From contig BFEA01000535.1 of the NCBI GenBank assembly GCA_003427395.1, positions 449,640-491,196 on the forward strand: a stretch of 41,557 nt of DNA, written 5' to 3'. Shown one piece after another: positions 29,647 to 39,295 of the stretch. The translations under genes were made by a program, and so were the position numbers. The notes below the pieces were generated by a model that saw only the letters and a program-made list of their open reading frames with translations, did not search any database and was not told the origin of the DNA. Origin of the DNA: Chara braunii (taxonomy: Eukaryota > Streptophyta > Charophyceae > Charales > Characeae). The first letter of the stretch is position 1; the number at the start of each line of letters is the position of its first letter.

Positions 29647-31149
29647 ATGGTTGAGACCCGTAGTGGGCAAGACACTAGCCCCTACACCAAAGAGCAGCAA
29701 GAAAAGATGGCCGCCTTAGTGAAAGAAAACAAGGAAAGGAAGGAGCGCGAGAAGCAGGCGAAGTTAAAGGCTATCGCAGAGGAGCAAGCGGCCAAGATGA
29801 AGGAATTGGAGGAGGAGATGGAGAAAAAGAAGAAGGCTGCTGAAGAAGAAGTGGTAGCAGAAGAAGAGAAAGAGAGAATGCGTATTGAGAGTAGAGAGGG
29901 GAGTAGTGGCACGAAGAGGGATACAGACGCAGAGGTGGAGAGGAGAATAAGTGAGTGGGTTGCTAATTTATCGTTGGGAGAAGATGAGGAGGCAGAGTCC
30001 TATGTGACTCAGGATGAGAGAGAAGCGTTGGCCAATGAGCTAGCAGCAATGGAAGATCCGATGGAACGGCGAGAAAGGGAGGAGGAGCAGAAGTTGGCAA
30101 GGAAGTTGAGGATGAAGAGGGAGAAGAAGCGGAGGAGAGAGAAAGTCAACAAATTGACCGCAGAGGTGGCAAAGTTGCAGGAGTGTAGGAAGGAAGTGTT
30201 GGCCCAGCCAGATGACAAGGCCAAATGGGATAAGGTATTGGGCTACCTAGAGGTGCTGAGCACCGCATGGATGGAAGAGCGTCAAGCTAGTTGGAGCCAA
30301 GAGGTAGCCCTGAGTGCCATGCGGTCAGGATTCAGGGACTTCGCACGCGAGATCGTCACCCACATTGGGAGCGAAGTTAGGCAATTGAGGGACAACGTAG
30401 GGAAGTTTTGCGAGGGCGCCATTGAAGGTGCCAAAGCAATAGCCGCTGTAGAGGGCGAGGTCAGACCCCGTAAAGAGCCTGTAAAGCTCAAGTTCCCAGA
30501 CGTATACGGGGGGAAGAAGGAGGCGAACTTTGACGACTGGGAGGCCAGTGTCAATAGTTACATATATCTACAACACATCCTGTCAGAGGAACAAGTCCTC
30601 GTGGCATTCCAGGCCCTTAAGGATGAAGCGGCCAGTTTCGCTAGGTCCCTTGCGCGCGCAGCCGGTTGTGAAAACAACCTGGTTGCATATTCGAGAGTCA
30701 CCCCCCTTCCTCAATTCTTTAAGCTCCTGAAGGAGTGATTTGCAGACCCAACGAGAGGCGTTCACGCCTCTGATAAGCTACAAACGATCCACTCACGACA
30801 GTGGAGGAGTGCGAGAGCACTCAAGGGCACTATGGACGACCTAGTAGCCGTCCCAGACCATGGGGTCACTGAGACCCAATTGGTCCAGTTGTTTTATCGT
30901 GCCATGCCAGAAGCCCTGCGTGGGCATTTCTTTGACAAATTTCAACAGGCCGACATCACTTATGATGCATTGAGTAGAGAAGTCGTCCTGTATGAGTCAA
31001 AATCCATGCCAGTTACCACCTTCTGGCACAAGGACTTGGATAAGGGAAAAAGGTGGAAGGGTCGTACCATCTCAGGCCAAGTGAGGGCCAAGGATCACAT
31101 GATCCTTACTTTAGAGGAAGGTGGTACTGATGAGGTCCCATACAGTTAG
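29647..31149 (+). pseudogene. Element C gag, coiled coil and capsid
   Basis: ATG at 29647 in ACCATGG context, starting MVETRSGQDTSP. Residues 15-85 are almost wholly Lys/Glu/Ala/Arg heptads, a strong coiled coil; a second charged helix lies near 150-185. The capsid domain begins at LKFPDVYGGKKEANFDDW (about residue 280). The frame is interrupted by TGA 30736-30738 (KE-stop-FADPTRG, ancestral Arg likely) and continues through FYRAMPEALRGHFFDKF to TAG 31147-31149. Gag would assemble particles. Confidence 0.87.
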
Positions 31150-31561
31150 ATTGAGTGGGCCCTAGAGGAGGAGGACAGTAGTATGGGGCAGGGGAGGTCT
31201 TATGCTGTTGTCGCGGCTGGAGGGAGGCCGCAAGGTAGGGGAGGAGGCCAGGGCCAAAGGGGCCAGACCATGGGAGGCCGAGGACCGGGCGCACAGGGGG
31301 TTGCGGACAAGGAAACCGCCAAGTCGGAGGTAGGGGTCAAGGTCCCCCGCCAAATCGCCAAGGTTCCAATCGTTCCCCACAGCAACGAGGTGGAAGGGCA
31401 CCCCAAGGAGGATGGCACCCAGGCTTGCCACAGGGCAGGCCCTGGGAAGATTTGGGCTTGGACCAGGGTTTATGGCAGGAACGCGTGAACTTAGGTCAGC
31501 GCGTATTTTGTGGTGACCCAGACCACGTTATAAAATTTTGTCCAAAGTATAGACAGGCCTG
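31150..31561 (+). pseudogene. Element C gag C-terminus with defective zinc knuckle
   Basis: After the TAG the gag frame runs through a Gly/Arg/Gln-rich basic segment (GGRPQGRGGGQGQRGQ) and ends at 31488. The zinc knuckle is in frame 0 at 31461-31553: RVFCGDPDHVIKFCPKY. The pattern fits Cys-x2-Cys-x4-His-x4-Cys except that the first Cys is Arg (CGC, one step from TGC). A frameshift therefore separates the basic linker from the knuckle. Confidence 0.75.
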
Positions 31562-32290
31562 TTGGGCTGCCCAGCAGTCAAAAGGCAGCCGCCGGTAGGG
31601 GTTGCAACTGCCCCTACTTTCAGGGCATGCGAAGAAGTGAGCGCGCGGGAACAGGACACTCCCAACCCACATGAGCCTATGGCAGAGGTTGCAGGCCCGT
31701 GCCTAGCTAGCTGTCCAGAGACTGCTTGTGTTAGCGTCTCTTTAGGCACGCCCCTCACAGGTGTGGCAGAAGAGTTAAAGGAGAGGATGCCAGCCTGGGC
31801 CAAGATGAAGAAAGAGAGCAAAGGACAACTGATCTTGGTAGATGTAGAAGTTTTCAGGAGTAGAGTAGGGGCCCTTATAGACTCAGGGGCCACCCGCAAC
31901 TATATTAGTCGTAGGGCGCTGAAGAAACTGAGGCTAGGATTAAAAGTCCAGAAGCTGGTAGACCCCATAGTCAGTGTCCTCGCAGACAACCGCACGATGC
32001 GTGTTGAGGACTATGTAGACGGAGTCCAGGCGTACTTTCGCCTAGAGAAGGATGGGAAGGTGGAGAAAGTTCTCCATTCCCTGACTCTCCTCGTACAGGA
32101 AGACCTTCCTTTCGACGTAGTATTGGGAATGGATTGGGGAGAGGCAGCAGGGGCCACACTCCATTTGAGAGAGCATGAGTGTAGGCTCCCTAGTCCGTCA
32201 GGTGAGGTTAAGACTGCCCACCTGTTCCATGTGTCCGGTGTAGAGAACACCTTAACACATTGCTGCCTCAGTGCTCCCGCGTTCGCGTGA
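31562..32290 (+). pseudogene. Element C aspartic protease
   Basis: Frame 2, with LIDSGATRNYIS giving the canonical D-S-G triplet, and [10 protein letters not shown] for the C-terminal protease half. It ends at TGA 32288-32290, where element A has Arg (AGG at 716-718); the same frame continues at once into the RT linker. This is the best-preserved protease in the window. Confidence 0.88.
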
Positions 32291-32293
32291 CTA

Positions 32294-33644
32294 GTGAAAA
32301 AAAAGCAGTTAGAAGACCAGGTCTTTGTAGTTTATGTTAAACCTGTCACTGAGGCCAAGGAAAATGATAGTTCCACAGATCCAACAATTGCCAAGTTGCT
32401 GGAAGAGTTCAAGGATTTGACTGAGTCGCCGACAGGAGTAGTGCCTCGACCCATCCAACACAGGATAGAAATAGAGCCTGGCAGTAGAACTCCTGAGGGA
32501 GCAGTCTACAAGATGTCCCCTAGAGAGTTAGAGGAGCTGCGCAAGCAGTTAGACGAGCTCCTCGAGAAAGGTTGGATCAGGCCCAGTTCGTCTCCTTTTG
32601 GAGCACCAGTGTTATTTGTCCCAAAGAAGGAAGGAGAGTTTCGTATGTGTATAGACTATAGGGGTTTGAATGCTATCACAGTGAAGAATGTTGAGGCGCT
32701 GCCCAGAATAGACGATCTTCTAGATCCGGTGCAGGGTTGTAAGTATTTCTCCAAGATAGACCTGAAGTCCGGTTATCATCAAATAGAGGTTCATCCTGAT
32801 GATCAGTACAAGACTGCGTTCCGGACTCGTTATGGGCACTATGAGTTTATAGTGATGCCCTTTGGACTAACCAACGTGCCAGCTACTTTTCAGCGTTGTA
32901 TGAATGATTTGTTTAGGCCATGGTTAGACAAGTTCGTAGTAGTTTACTTAGATGATATATTAGTTTTCAGTAGGACCCTCCAGGAGCACCAGGGTCATCT
33001 GAGGCAGGTCTTGGAGAAACTACGAGAGGCTAACTTCAAGATCAACGCGAAGAAGTGCGAGTGGGCTAAGACACAAGTCCTGTACTTGGGCCACGTATTA
33101 GATGGAGATGGCATTAAGCCAGAGGACAGCAAAATCGCGGCGATTAGAGACTGGCCGACGCCTCGCACATTGACGGAGTTGCGGTCGTTCCTAGGCCTAG
33201 CTAATTATTATAGAAAGTTTGTGAGGAACTTTTCTACTATCGCCGCTCCCCTGCGCAGATTGCTTAAGAAAGAAGCAATCTGGCAATGGGACAAAGATTG
33301 TACGTCTGCGCTAAAGAGATTGAAGCGTGCATTAATAGAGTACCCTGTCCTCAAAGTAGCAGATCCGTTTTTGCCATTTGTCGTCACCACGGACGCAAGT
33401 CAGTATGGGATAGGCGTCGTGTTGCAGCAGGATGACGGCAATGGCTATAGACCCGTAGAGTTCATGTCCGCAAGGATGCCCTCAGAGAAGGTAGCCACCT
33501 CGACGTACGAGAGAGAACTCTACGCTCTCAGGCAGGCTCTAGACCACTGGAAGCATTACCTGCTTGGGAGGCACTTCAAAGTGTATTATGACCATGAGAC
33601 CCTTAGGTGGTTAAAGACTCAGGCCAAGATGACACCTAAGCTGA
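32294..33644 (+). pseudogene. Element C reverse transcriptase and truncated RNase H
   Basis: The frame continues past the TGA at 32288. RT is complete: [34 protein letters not shown], catalytic YLDD at 32945-32956, FLGLANYYRKF. RNase H has TTDASQYG and YERELYA, but YSDHETL reads YYDHETL, and the domain ends at KMTPKLT. Beyond 33644 the open frame reads a few codons of an inverted LTR before stopping at 33676. Integrase is missing. Confidence 0.92.
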
Positions 33645-33649
33645 CCACC

Positions 33650-33985
33650 TGTGGACTCACTGCTATCCTACCGTAGTCGTACTGCAATTGCACTGCAGTT
33701 TAGTCCACCACTTGACTCGCCACTTCACCACTTGCCCACTTGCTGACCTTTTAGAAGGACTACAACTAGGCTTCTCGAACTCAGTAAGACTTCTACTCTA
33801 TAGATCTACAAATCAAACCCCTGCTATCTACGGACCTATGACAGACCTACCAACTGTTTACTATTACACAGGTCACAGGTTCAACTATCGGGGTCTGCAC
33901 AGATACTGTACATGGGTAGGGCGAGGTCTAGGGATCGAACCCTGGGTACTGCATCTGCTATTGTTAAAAGGTGAAAACCGTTTCA
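33650..33985 (-). repeat. Inverted LTR fragment of the A/C family
   Basis: On the minus strand it starts TGAAACGG at 33985, as the LTR of A does, and passes the T-arm-like GGTTCGATCCC and the CAAGTGGTG repeats to GTGAGTCCACA at 33652, matching 26887 of the C LTR. It abuts the broken RNase H of element C. About 336 bp of U3 only. Confidence 0.82.
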
Positions 33986-34044
33986 TGTACAAGGGCTGGG
34001 ATGTTTGATGGGATGTGGGGACCGAGTCGGAGGACTGCAATGGG
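33984..34044 (+). repeat. Segment shared with 26731-26791
   Basis: From CATGTACAAGGGCTGGGATG the first 36 bases are identical in the two places, then a few mismatches over 25 bases. It overlaps the start of the inverted LTR fragment by two bases, so a composite unit may have moved together. Confidence 0.8.
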
Positions 34045-34152
34045 TCACGGGGTCTAGGGGAGGTCTTCAAGTGTCTTGATCGGCAGCAAGAAGGAGTCTT
34101 CGGAAGTCTTGAGCAGTCCCAGGTCAGCGGCAGCAATAGGGGTCTTGAAGGA

Positions 34153-34392
34153 GGTCTTGGTCAGGTCGATGATGGAAGCAAGGCGAACTGCAAGGGTCTT
34201 GGTCAGGTCGATGATGGAAGCAAGGCGAACTGCAAAGGTCTTGGTCAGGTCGATGATGGAAGCAAGGCGAACTGCAAAGGTCTTGGTCANGTCTTGGTCA
34301 GGTCGATGATGGAAGCAAGGCGAACTGCAAAGGTCTTGGTCAGGTCGATGATGGAAGCAAGGCGAACTGCAAAGGTCTTGGTCAGCGGCAAG
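34153..34392 (+). repeat. 42-bp tandem repeat, five full units
   Basis: Unit beginning GGTCTTGGTCAGGTCGATGA at 34153, 34195, 34237, about 34290 and 34332, with partial units at 34279 and 34374. Nearly identical units; one undetermined base at 34290. The period is 14 codons and the frame is open (GLGQVDDGSKANCK), but no Met-started gene is supported. Confidence 0.92.
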
Positions 34393-34923
34393 GGGGGGTC
34401 TTCAATGGTCTTCAGCAAGGAGAAACAATATGCTGAGTGTTGATGCATAGAAAGTCAAGAGGTCCATGTTCGATGGCTGTGGGCACGTCCAGTACATGAT
34501 CTGCAGTGGAGTCTGATTCGGTAGCAAGGAAGTCGCAGACTGGTACATGGTTCCTGTCACAAGTAGCTGCTCCAGGGAGTCAGCGAGGCAGGGTGTCGGC
34601 CAGGTGTAGCAGCATGGTGGCCAATCCAGCTGCATAATCTCCATGAACAGTGGTGCAACAAGCCATCGTCCTCGTGCGCATGCCATTAGATCCTTTATCG
34701 CCGGCGTCACATCGGTCCACAAGCATTGGACAAGATGGACAAGGAAGTGGGGAGGGCGAATGGGGCAGGGCTAGGCAAGGGACAAGGGCAGATCAGACAT
34801 CAGGAATCGGGGTCAAGGGCAAGGGTGGTTGTGGCAGGGGTGTGTGTAGAACAAGGTGGCGAGGTTGTAGCAGGGTTTAAGCAAGGGTTCAGGGTTTTAG
34901 CCAAGGTATAGGCAGGGGGATAG
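34393..34923. other. Region downstream of element D, no LTR recognised
   Basis: It should hold the 3' LTR of D if one were present. I see no purine tract or LTR ends. A 106-codon minus-strand frame at 34402-34722 has no signature. Confidence 0.45.
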
Positions 34924-35553
34924 CTAGGATGCAGGGTGGGAACGATCATAGGCACGGTCAAGTCTCATGGCATTCTTGAGATTTTCAAGGGGTTCCCATG
35001 TTGATTCTTCATCCGGGTAGCCTGTCCACTTGACTTTGTATTCTTTGATTGGTTCCGAGTGATTAGCGACTTGGGTTGTTCTTCGGCCAATGATGGATTC
35101 CACAGAGAATTCAGGTCCAGTGGGGAGCATGATAGGAGGGGGACGAGGGTGAGGGCGATCAGAGAACTGTGGTGGGGATTCATGGTATTCTTTGAGGTAT
35201 TCGACATGGAAGACAGGGTGGACACGACTCATGTCAGGGGGAAGCTGGAGTTTGTAATTGACGGGCGAGGTTTGTTCAATGATTAGGAAGGGACCGAGCC
35301 ACTTGTTTGAGAGTTTCTTGGACAGGACCTGTTCGGGTTCCAAGCGTTTGGCGAAGAGCCAGCCCTTGTCCCCTACTTGGAAGGTGATATCACGGCGATG
35401 CTTGTTGGCCTGTTTAGCTTGTTGTTCCTGGGTGTGTTGGATTGACTTGGTTGCTTCTCTTAGGAGACGGTTCATTGTTGCAACCCATTCATTGAGAGAG
35501 GGGCAGGGGGAGGATGGGTTGAGTTGAGAGGGGAGCAAGAAATCAAAGGGCAA
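34924..35553 (-). pseudogene. Element D integrase C-terminus and chromodomain
   Basis: Begins in frame 0 after a shift near 35550. The GDKGWLF-type SH3-like segment and HPVFHVEYLKEY block are followed by a classical chromodomain: FSVESIIGRR, EYKVKWTGYPDEESTWEP, LENLKNA. The aromatic cage residues of the family (Tyr, Trp, and the Trp in TWEP) are present. It would direct integration to methylated-histone chromatin. TAG-type stop at the lower end. Confidence 0.92.
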
Positions 35554-36395
35554 GCGGGGTGATAGACAAGGTCAAGGTAAAAGGGGGACATGCCGGTGGA
35601 GGGGCAAACGACATTGTTGTAGGCAATCTCGGCGGCGGTGAGCAACTGATCCCAATCATGCTGGTGGGGATGGCAATACTTCCGCAGGATTCTTTGGAGA
35701 GTATCGTTCATCTTCTCGGTTTGTCCGTCGGTCTGTGGGTGGAATGCAGTGCTGTACCTGAGCGTGGTTCCGTAGGCATGGAAGAGTTGTTTCCAGAATT
35801 GGGAGAGGAAGCGGGGGTCGCGATCACTGATGATATTCTCGGGGAGGCCGTGGTGTCGGGCGACATGGTCGAAGAAGATAATGGCAATGTCTTTGGCATT
35901 GTGCGAGGTGGTACAAGGAATGAAATGAGCACGTTTGGTCAAGCGGCAAACAATGACATAGATGCAATCATGCCTGCCGTCGGTCTTGGGAAAACTGCAC
36001 ACGAAGTCCATGGAAACAGACTGCCATCGGTGCGTGGCGATGGGCAATGATTGGAGCTTACCGGGTTTGGCCCGGTTCGAGGGGTTGACAGCCTGACATG
36101 TGGGGCACGAGCGGATGTAGGCTTTGACGTCGGCAAGGATAGAAGGCCAATGGAAATATTGGGAGATGGTGTCAAAGGTTTTCTGGAAACCAAGGTGGCC
36201 AGCAGTCTTGGCGTCGTGGTGCTCGGCCAAGAGCTGGGTGCGGAGGCCACGGGCGTCGGGGATGCAGAGTCGGCGAGTGCCTTTGGTCTTGATGTACAGG
36301 AGGTTGTCATGTAGGGAGTAGTCGGGGACGGGGTCGAGGTCGCGGAGTTTGTTGTAGATGGTGGAGAAGTCAGGGCAAGAGAGGTATCCTTGGGT
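35472..36395 (-). pseudogene. Element D integrase zinc module and core
   Basis: The frame enters near 36395 (YTQGYLSCPDFS). The first Met, 36230, lies inside the zinc module AEHHDAKTAGHLG...CPTCQ. The core has first Asp in MDFVCSFP, second in ISDRDPRF, and Glu in DGQTEKMN: all three catalytic residues are kept. It runs out of frame near 35550. Confidence 0.88.
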
Positions 36396-36708
36396 GTAGC
36401 GATGGCAGGAGCTGGATGTGGGTCATGGCGGCATAGACTTTCTCGGGGGGTTTGTGATCGGGGCGGCGGGAGAGGGCATCGGCAACGCGGTTGCTCTCGC
36501 CAGGGGTGTGACAAATGGCAAAGGTAAATTGGGCAAGGAAGTCTAGCCAGCGGGCTTGGCGCGGGGTGATGTCTTTCTTGGTCAAGATGGAGGAGACGAC
36601 GGTGTTATCGATACGAATGGTGAAGTATTGCCCGTCGAGGTACGGGCGCCAGACTTTGAGGGCGTGGACCACGGCAAGGAGCTCCTTCTCGTTGGATGGG
36701 TAGTTCAT
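36370..36708 (-). pseudogene. Element D RNase H, second half
   Basis: Same frame as 36709-37293, separated only by TAA 36709-36711 (LLPA-stop-MNYPSNEKELLAVV; a Glu codon GAA is the likely ancestor). It contains EKELLAVVHALKVWRPYL, RIDNTVVSSIL and VADALSRRPD, giving three of the acidic residues. The frame shifts near 36395. Confidence 0.85.
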
Positions 36709-37293
36709 TTATGCGGGAAGGAGTTTCTTACTGGCGAATGCGATGGGGTGCTCGTCGGGTGGGCATTGGGAGTGAGTAGGGGAGTCCTTGATGGAGGGGG
36801 TTTCCGTGGGGTCGGGGGAAAAGTGTTGGGATAAGACGGCCCCGATGGCAAAGTCGGAGGCATCCGTGGTGACGAAGAAGTGGCGAGTGGGGTCGGCGAT
36901 TTTGAGTACGGGGGCAGTGGTGATGAGCTCCTTGAGTTTGTCGAAGGCGGCTTGGCGGCGGTCTGTCCAAGCGAAGGGTTCGGTGGCACGGGTGAGCTCA
37001 TGGAGAGGGTAGGAAACGTCGGAGAAGTTGCGGATGAAGGGGCGGTAGTAGTTGGCGAGTCCCGTGAAGGAGCGAAGTTGGGTTAAAGTGGTGGGAGGGG
37101 GGAACTCGACGAGGGCAGAGACCTTTTTGGGGTCCATGCGGATGCCGTCGGCGGAGACAATGTGACCAAGGTATTCTACGCTAGAGGCAGCAAATGTGCA
37201 TTTGCTGCTTGGCGTAGAATTTCTGCTCACGGAGGATAGCGAGAACTTGGCGGAGATGATCAAGGTGGGACTCGAAGGTGGGGCTAAAATCAA
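36709..37293 (-). pseudogene. Element D RT thumb/connection and RNase H start
   Basis: In frame 0 from about 37195: KCTFAASSVEYLGHIVSADG, LRSFTGLANYYRPFIRNFS, then TTDASDFAIGAVLSQ at the start of RNase H. Codons above 37195 in this frame are not RT. An insert of about 15 residues with Pro/Thr/Ser lies before HPIAFASKKL. Confidence 0.87.
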
Positions 37294-37960
37294 GGATGTC
37301 GTCGAGGTAGATCATGACACAGACTTCGAGGAGGTCGCAGAAGATGTGGTTCATGGTGGATTGGAATGTGGCGGGGGTGTTGGTGAGACCGAAAGGCATT
37401 ACAAGAAACTCGTAGTGCCCGAAGCGGGAACTGAAGGCGGTCTTGTGGGTGTTCTCCTCGCGGATGCGGATCTGGTGGAAGCCACTGCCAAGGTCGATCT
37501 TGGTGAAGTATTTGGCTCCATGGAGGTGATCAAGTGGATACTTGTTCTTGATCGTGATCCGGTTCAAGGCGCGGTAGTCTGTGCACATGCGGAGTTCCAA
37601 GGTGCCATTCTTCTTGACGAAGAGACAGCTGGTTCCGAAGGGGGAGGAGCTAGGCGTAATGAATCCTTTTTCAAGGAGTTCATTGAGTTGGCGCTTCATT
37701 TCTTCGGCCTCGGGGACAGAGAGCTGGTATGGGGGGCGGCAAGGGGGGGAGTGGTCGGGCTCGAGATCGATGGTGTGGGAAACACCTCGGTCGGGAGGTA
37801 GTCCAGCGGGCAAGGATTCGGGAAACATGTCTTTGAACTCGGATAGGAGGGCGGAGATCTGAGGGTCAGAGGGGGGGTCTTGGTCGGGTTTGTCCGTTGG
37901 AAGCAAGTCCTCGGGACGGTCGCGGTCAATGACAAGGCAATAGTAGGTGGAGTCGGGTGC
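37181..37960 (-). pseudogene. Element D reverse transcriptase core
   Basis: Frame 1, real from about 37960 (the first Met is 37906). SHTIDLEPDHSPPCRPPYQLS, PFGTSCLFVKKNG, CTDYRALN, KIDLGSGFHQIRI, MPFGLTNTPATFQ and catalytic YLDD at 37298-37309. Between KNKYPL and DHLHGAKYF about seven residues (the PRIDDLL block kept in B and C) are missing at 37531/37532. YLDDIL is followed by Asp where Val is usual. The frame shifts near 37195. Confidence 0.9.
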
Positions 37961-38430
37961 TCACGGGTCATGTGAAGAAATTGGTGAGGAGAGACGGGGG
38001 AAGGGGTGAAGGGAGGGAGAAGGTAGGGGATGTCAAGGGGTGGATCGGGGGGGGTGGAGAGGCGGACGATAGAGGGGTGGAAGGTATAGGGCATGTAGCG
38101 GTCGAGCCAAGGAGTCCCAAGTACGATGTCGCACATGAGGTGCATGACATCGAAGGAGACCTGACTGCGAAGAGGGCCGACAGTCATTGTGGTCTCGGGG
38201 ACTGTGTGGTCGACGACGATGGCTGAGTCCTTATCCCCTAGGCAGATGGTGATCGGGGAATCATAGCCGGTGGAAAAGGGGACTGCTTTGCGGACACAGG
38301 CATCCGTGATGAAGTTGCCGGTTGCACCAATGTCGAGAAGGGTCCGGAACTTCACCGTCGATGCTCCAAAGGAGACGGCGACGAACTTGAGCTGGAACTG
38401 GGCGGTCCCGGCACAAACGAAGGAGATCAT
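37940..38430 (-). pseudogene. Element D aspartic protease
   Basis: From Met 38430 in frame 0: FRTLLDIGATGNFITDACV has the retropepsin triplet as D-I-G (residues 33-35) instead of D-S-G. CDIVLGTPWLDRY marks the C-terminal half. Below about 37960 the frame turns to unrelated Pro/Thr-rich codons, showing a one-base shift into the RT frame. Confidence 0.82.
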
Positions 38431-38827
38431 GGTGTTGAGGCGGCGCTGCTGGAGGCCTAATCTAACAAGCCGAGTGTGTCGGTCTTGTTCTTCAACGAGA
38501 TCGGAGAAAGTGATGGTGGAGGGGTTGGGGAGGAGGGTAGTGGAACATGTGGCCGTGGGGTGCTCAGCCGACGGAATAGAGGACGTCGTCGGGAGGAGGG
38601 AAGGCAGAGTAGACTGCGACGCCTAGGGGGTGTCTGGTGTGTAGGTCGTCGCCGGGGGAGGGGTTGGCAAACGAATTGTTGGTGCCAGGACATGGTTACA
38701 AGGGGCGGGGGGATAGTGTTCAAGTGGAGGAGGGTCCAGAAGCCGTGGTGGAGGAGGAGGAAGTGGATGTGGGAGGGCTGGTTCTGGTGGGGCGGGAAGC
38801 CTGGTGGGTGGAGCGGCCGGTCTTGGG

Positions 38828-38869
38828 GCAATTGGTTTGCTGATGCCCCAACTGGCGGCAACGGAAACA
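38828..38869 (-). pseudogene. Element D gag zinc knuckle
   Basis: On the minus strand in frame 1: CFRCRQLGHQQTNC, canonical Cys-x2-Cys-x4-His-x4-Cys. The preceding gag part lies in frame 0, so a shift occurs between about 38905 and the knuckle. It would bind element RNA. Confidence 0.85.
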
Positions 38870-38904
38870 ACCGCCGTTGGCCTGGAGGAAGGCGTGTTCG
38901 GCGG

Positions 38905-39295
38905 GGGTGAGCTTTTTGAGACGAGGGGGTTGGGGGAGGAGGAAGGCTGGGAGGCCAGGCGTTGTCGTTCCATCCTCATGAGATGGACAGCCTGGAAGTC
39001 TTCCCCGGTGAATTGGGCTGGGTCAAGGGACTCGGGAGAGGAGTCAAGGCCGTCGTCGGAGGGGAGTGACGAGTCGTCGGAGGCCATGTTGTGGAAAAAC
39101 CGGGTGCGGTTGGGGGCGGCTGGTCGTTGAGAGCGGAGGTGAGGAAGGCGATCATGGTGGAGAAGGCGGGTAAGGAGATCGGTGAGAGGGAGCTCGGGCT
39201 TATGGGCGAGGGCTGCGGCGAGGTGGGGGAAGCATACCTGCTTGATGCGGGAGATGAAGACGTAGTCGGGACGACGGGATGTGGAGGCGGAGGGA
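38905..39295 (-). pseudogene. Element D gag, C-terminal capsid part in shifted frame
   Basis: Frame 0 continues the capsid after a one-base shift near 39290: PDYVFISRIKQVCFPHLAAALAHKPELPLTDL, then an acidic Ser-rich linker (SDDSSLPSDDGLDSSPESL) and FQAVHLMRMERQRLA. Codons above 39295 in this frame are not gag. Confidence 0.75.

Larger units (their letters stand above)
26788..33644 (+). mobile_element. Ty3/gypsy LTR retrotransposon C, 3'-truncated
   Basis: 5' LTR (right end exact), primer-binding site, long leader, gag, protease, RT and the start of RNase H. Same family as A. Homology to A stops at about 33644 inside RNase H, where an inverted LTR fragment begins, so integrase and the 3' end are lost. 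The left LTR boundary could not be placed. Confidence 0.88.

Noticed and set aside
35559-38226. Plus-strand frames of 90-200 codons opposite element D
   Set aside because: They are antisense shadows of the RT, integrase and protease frames on the minus strand.
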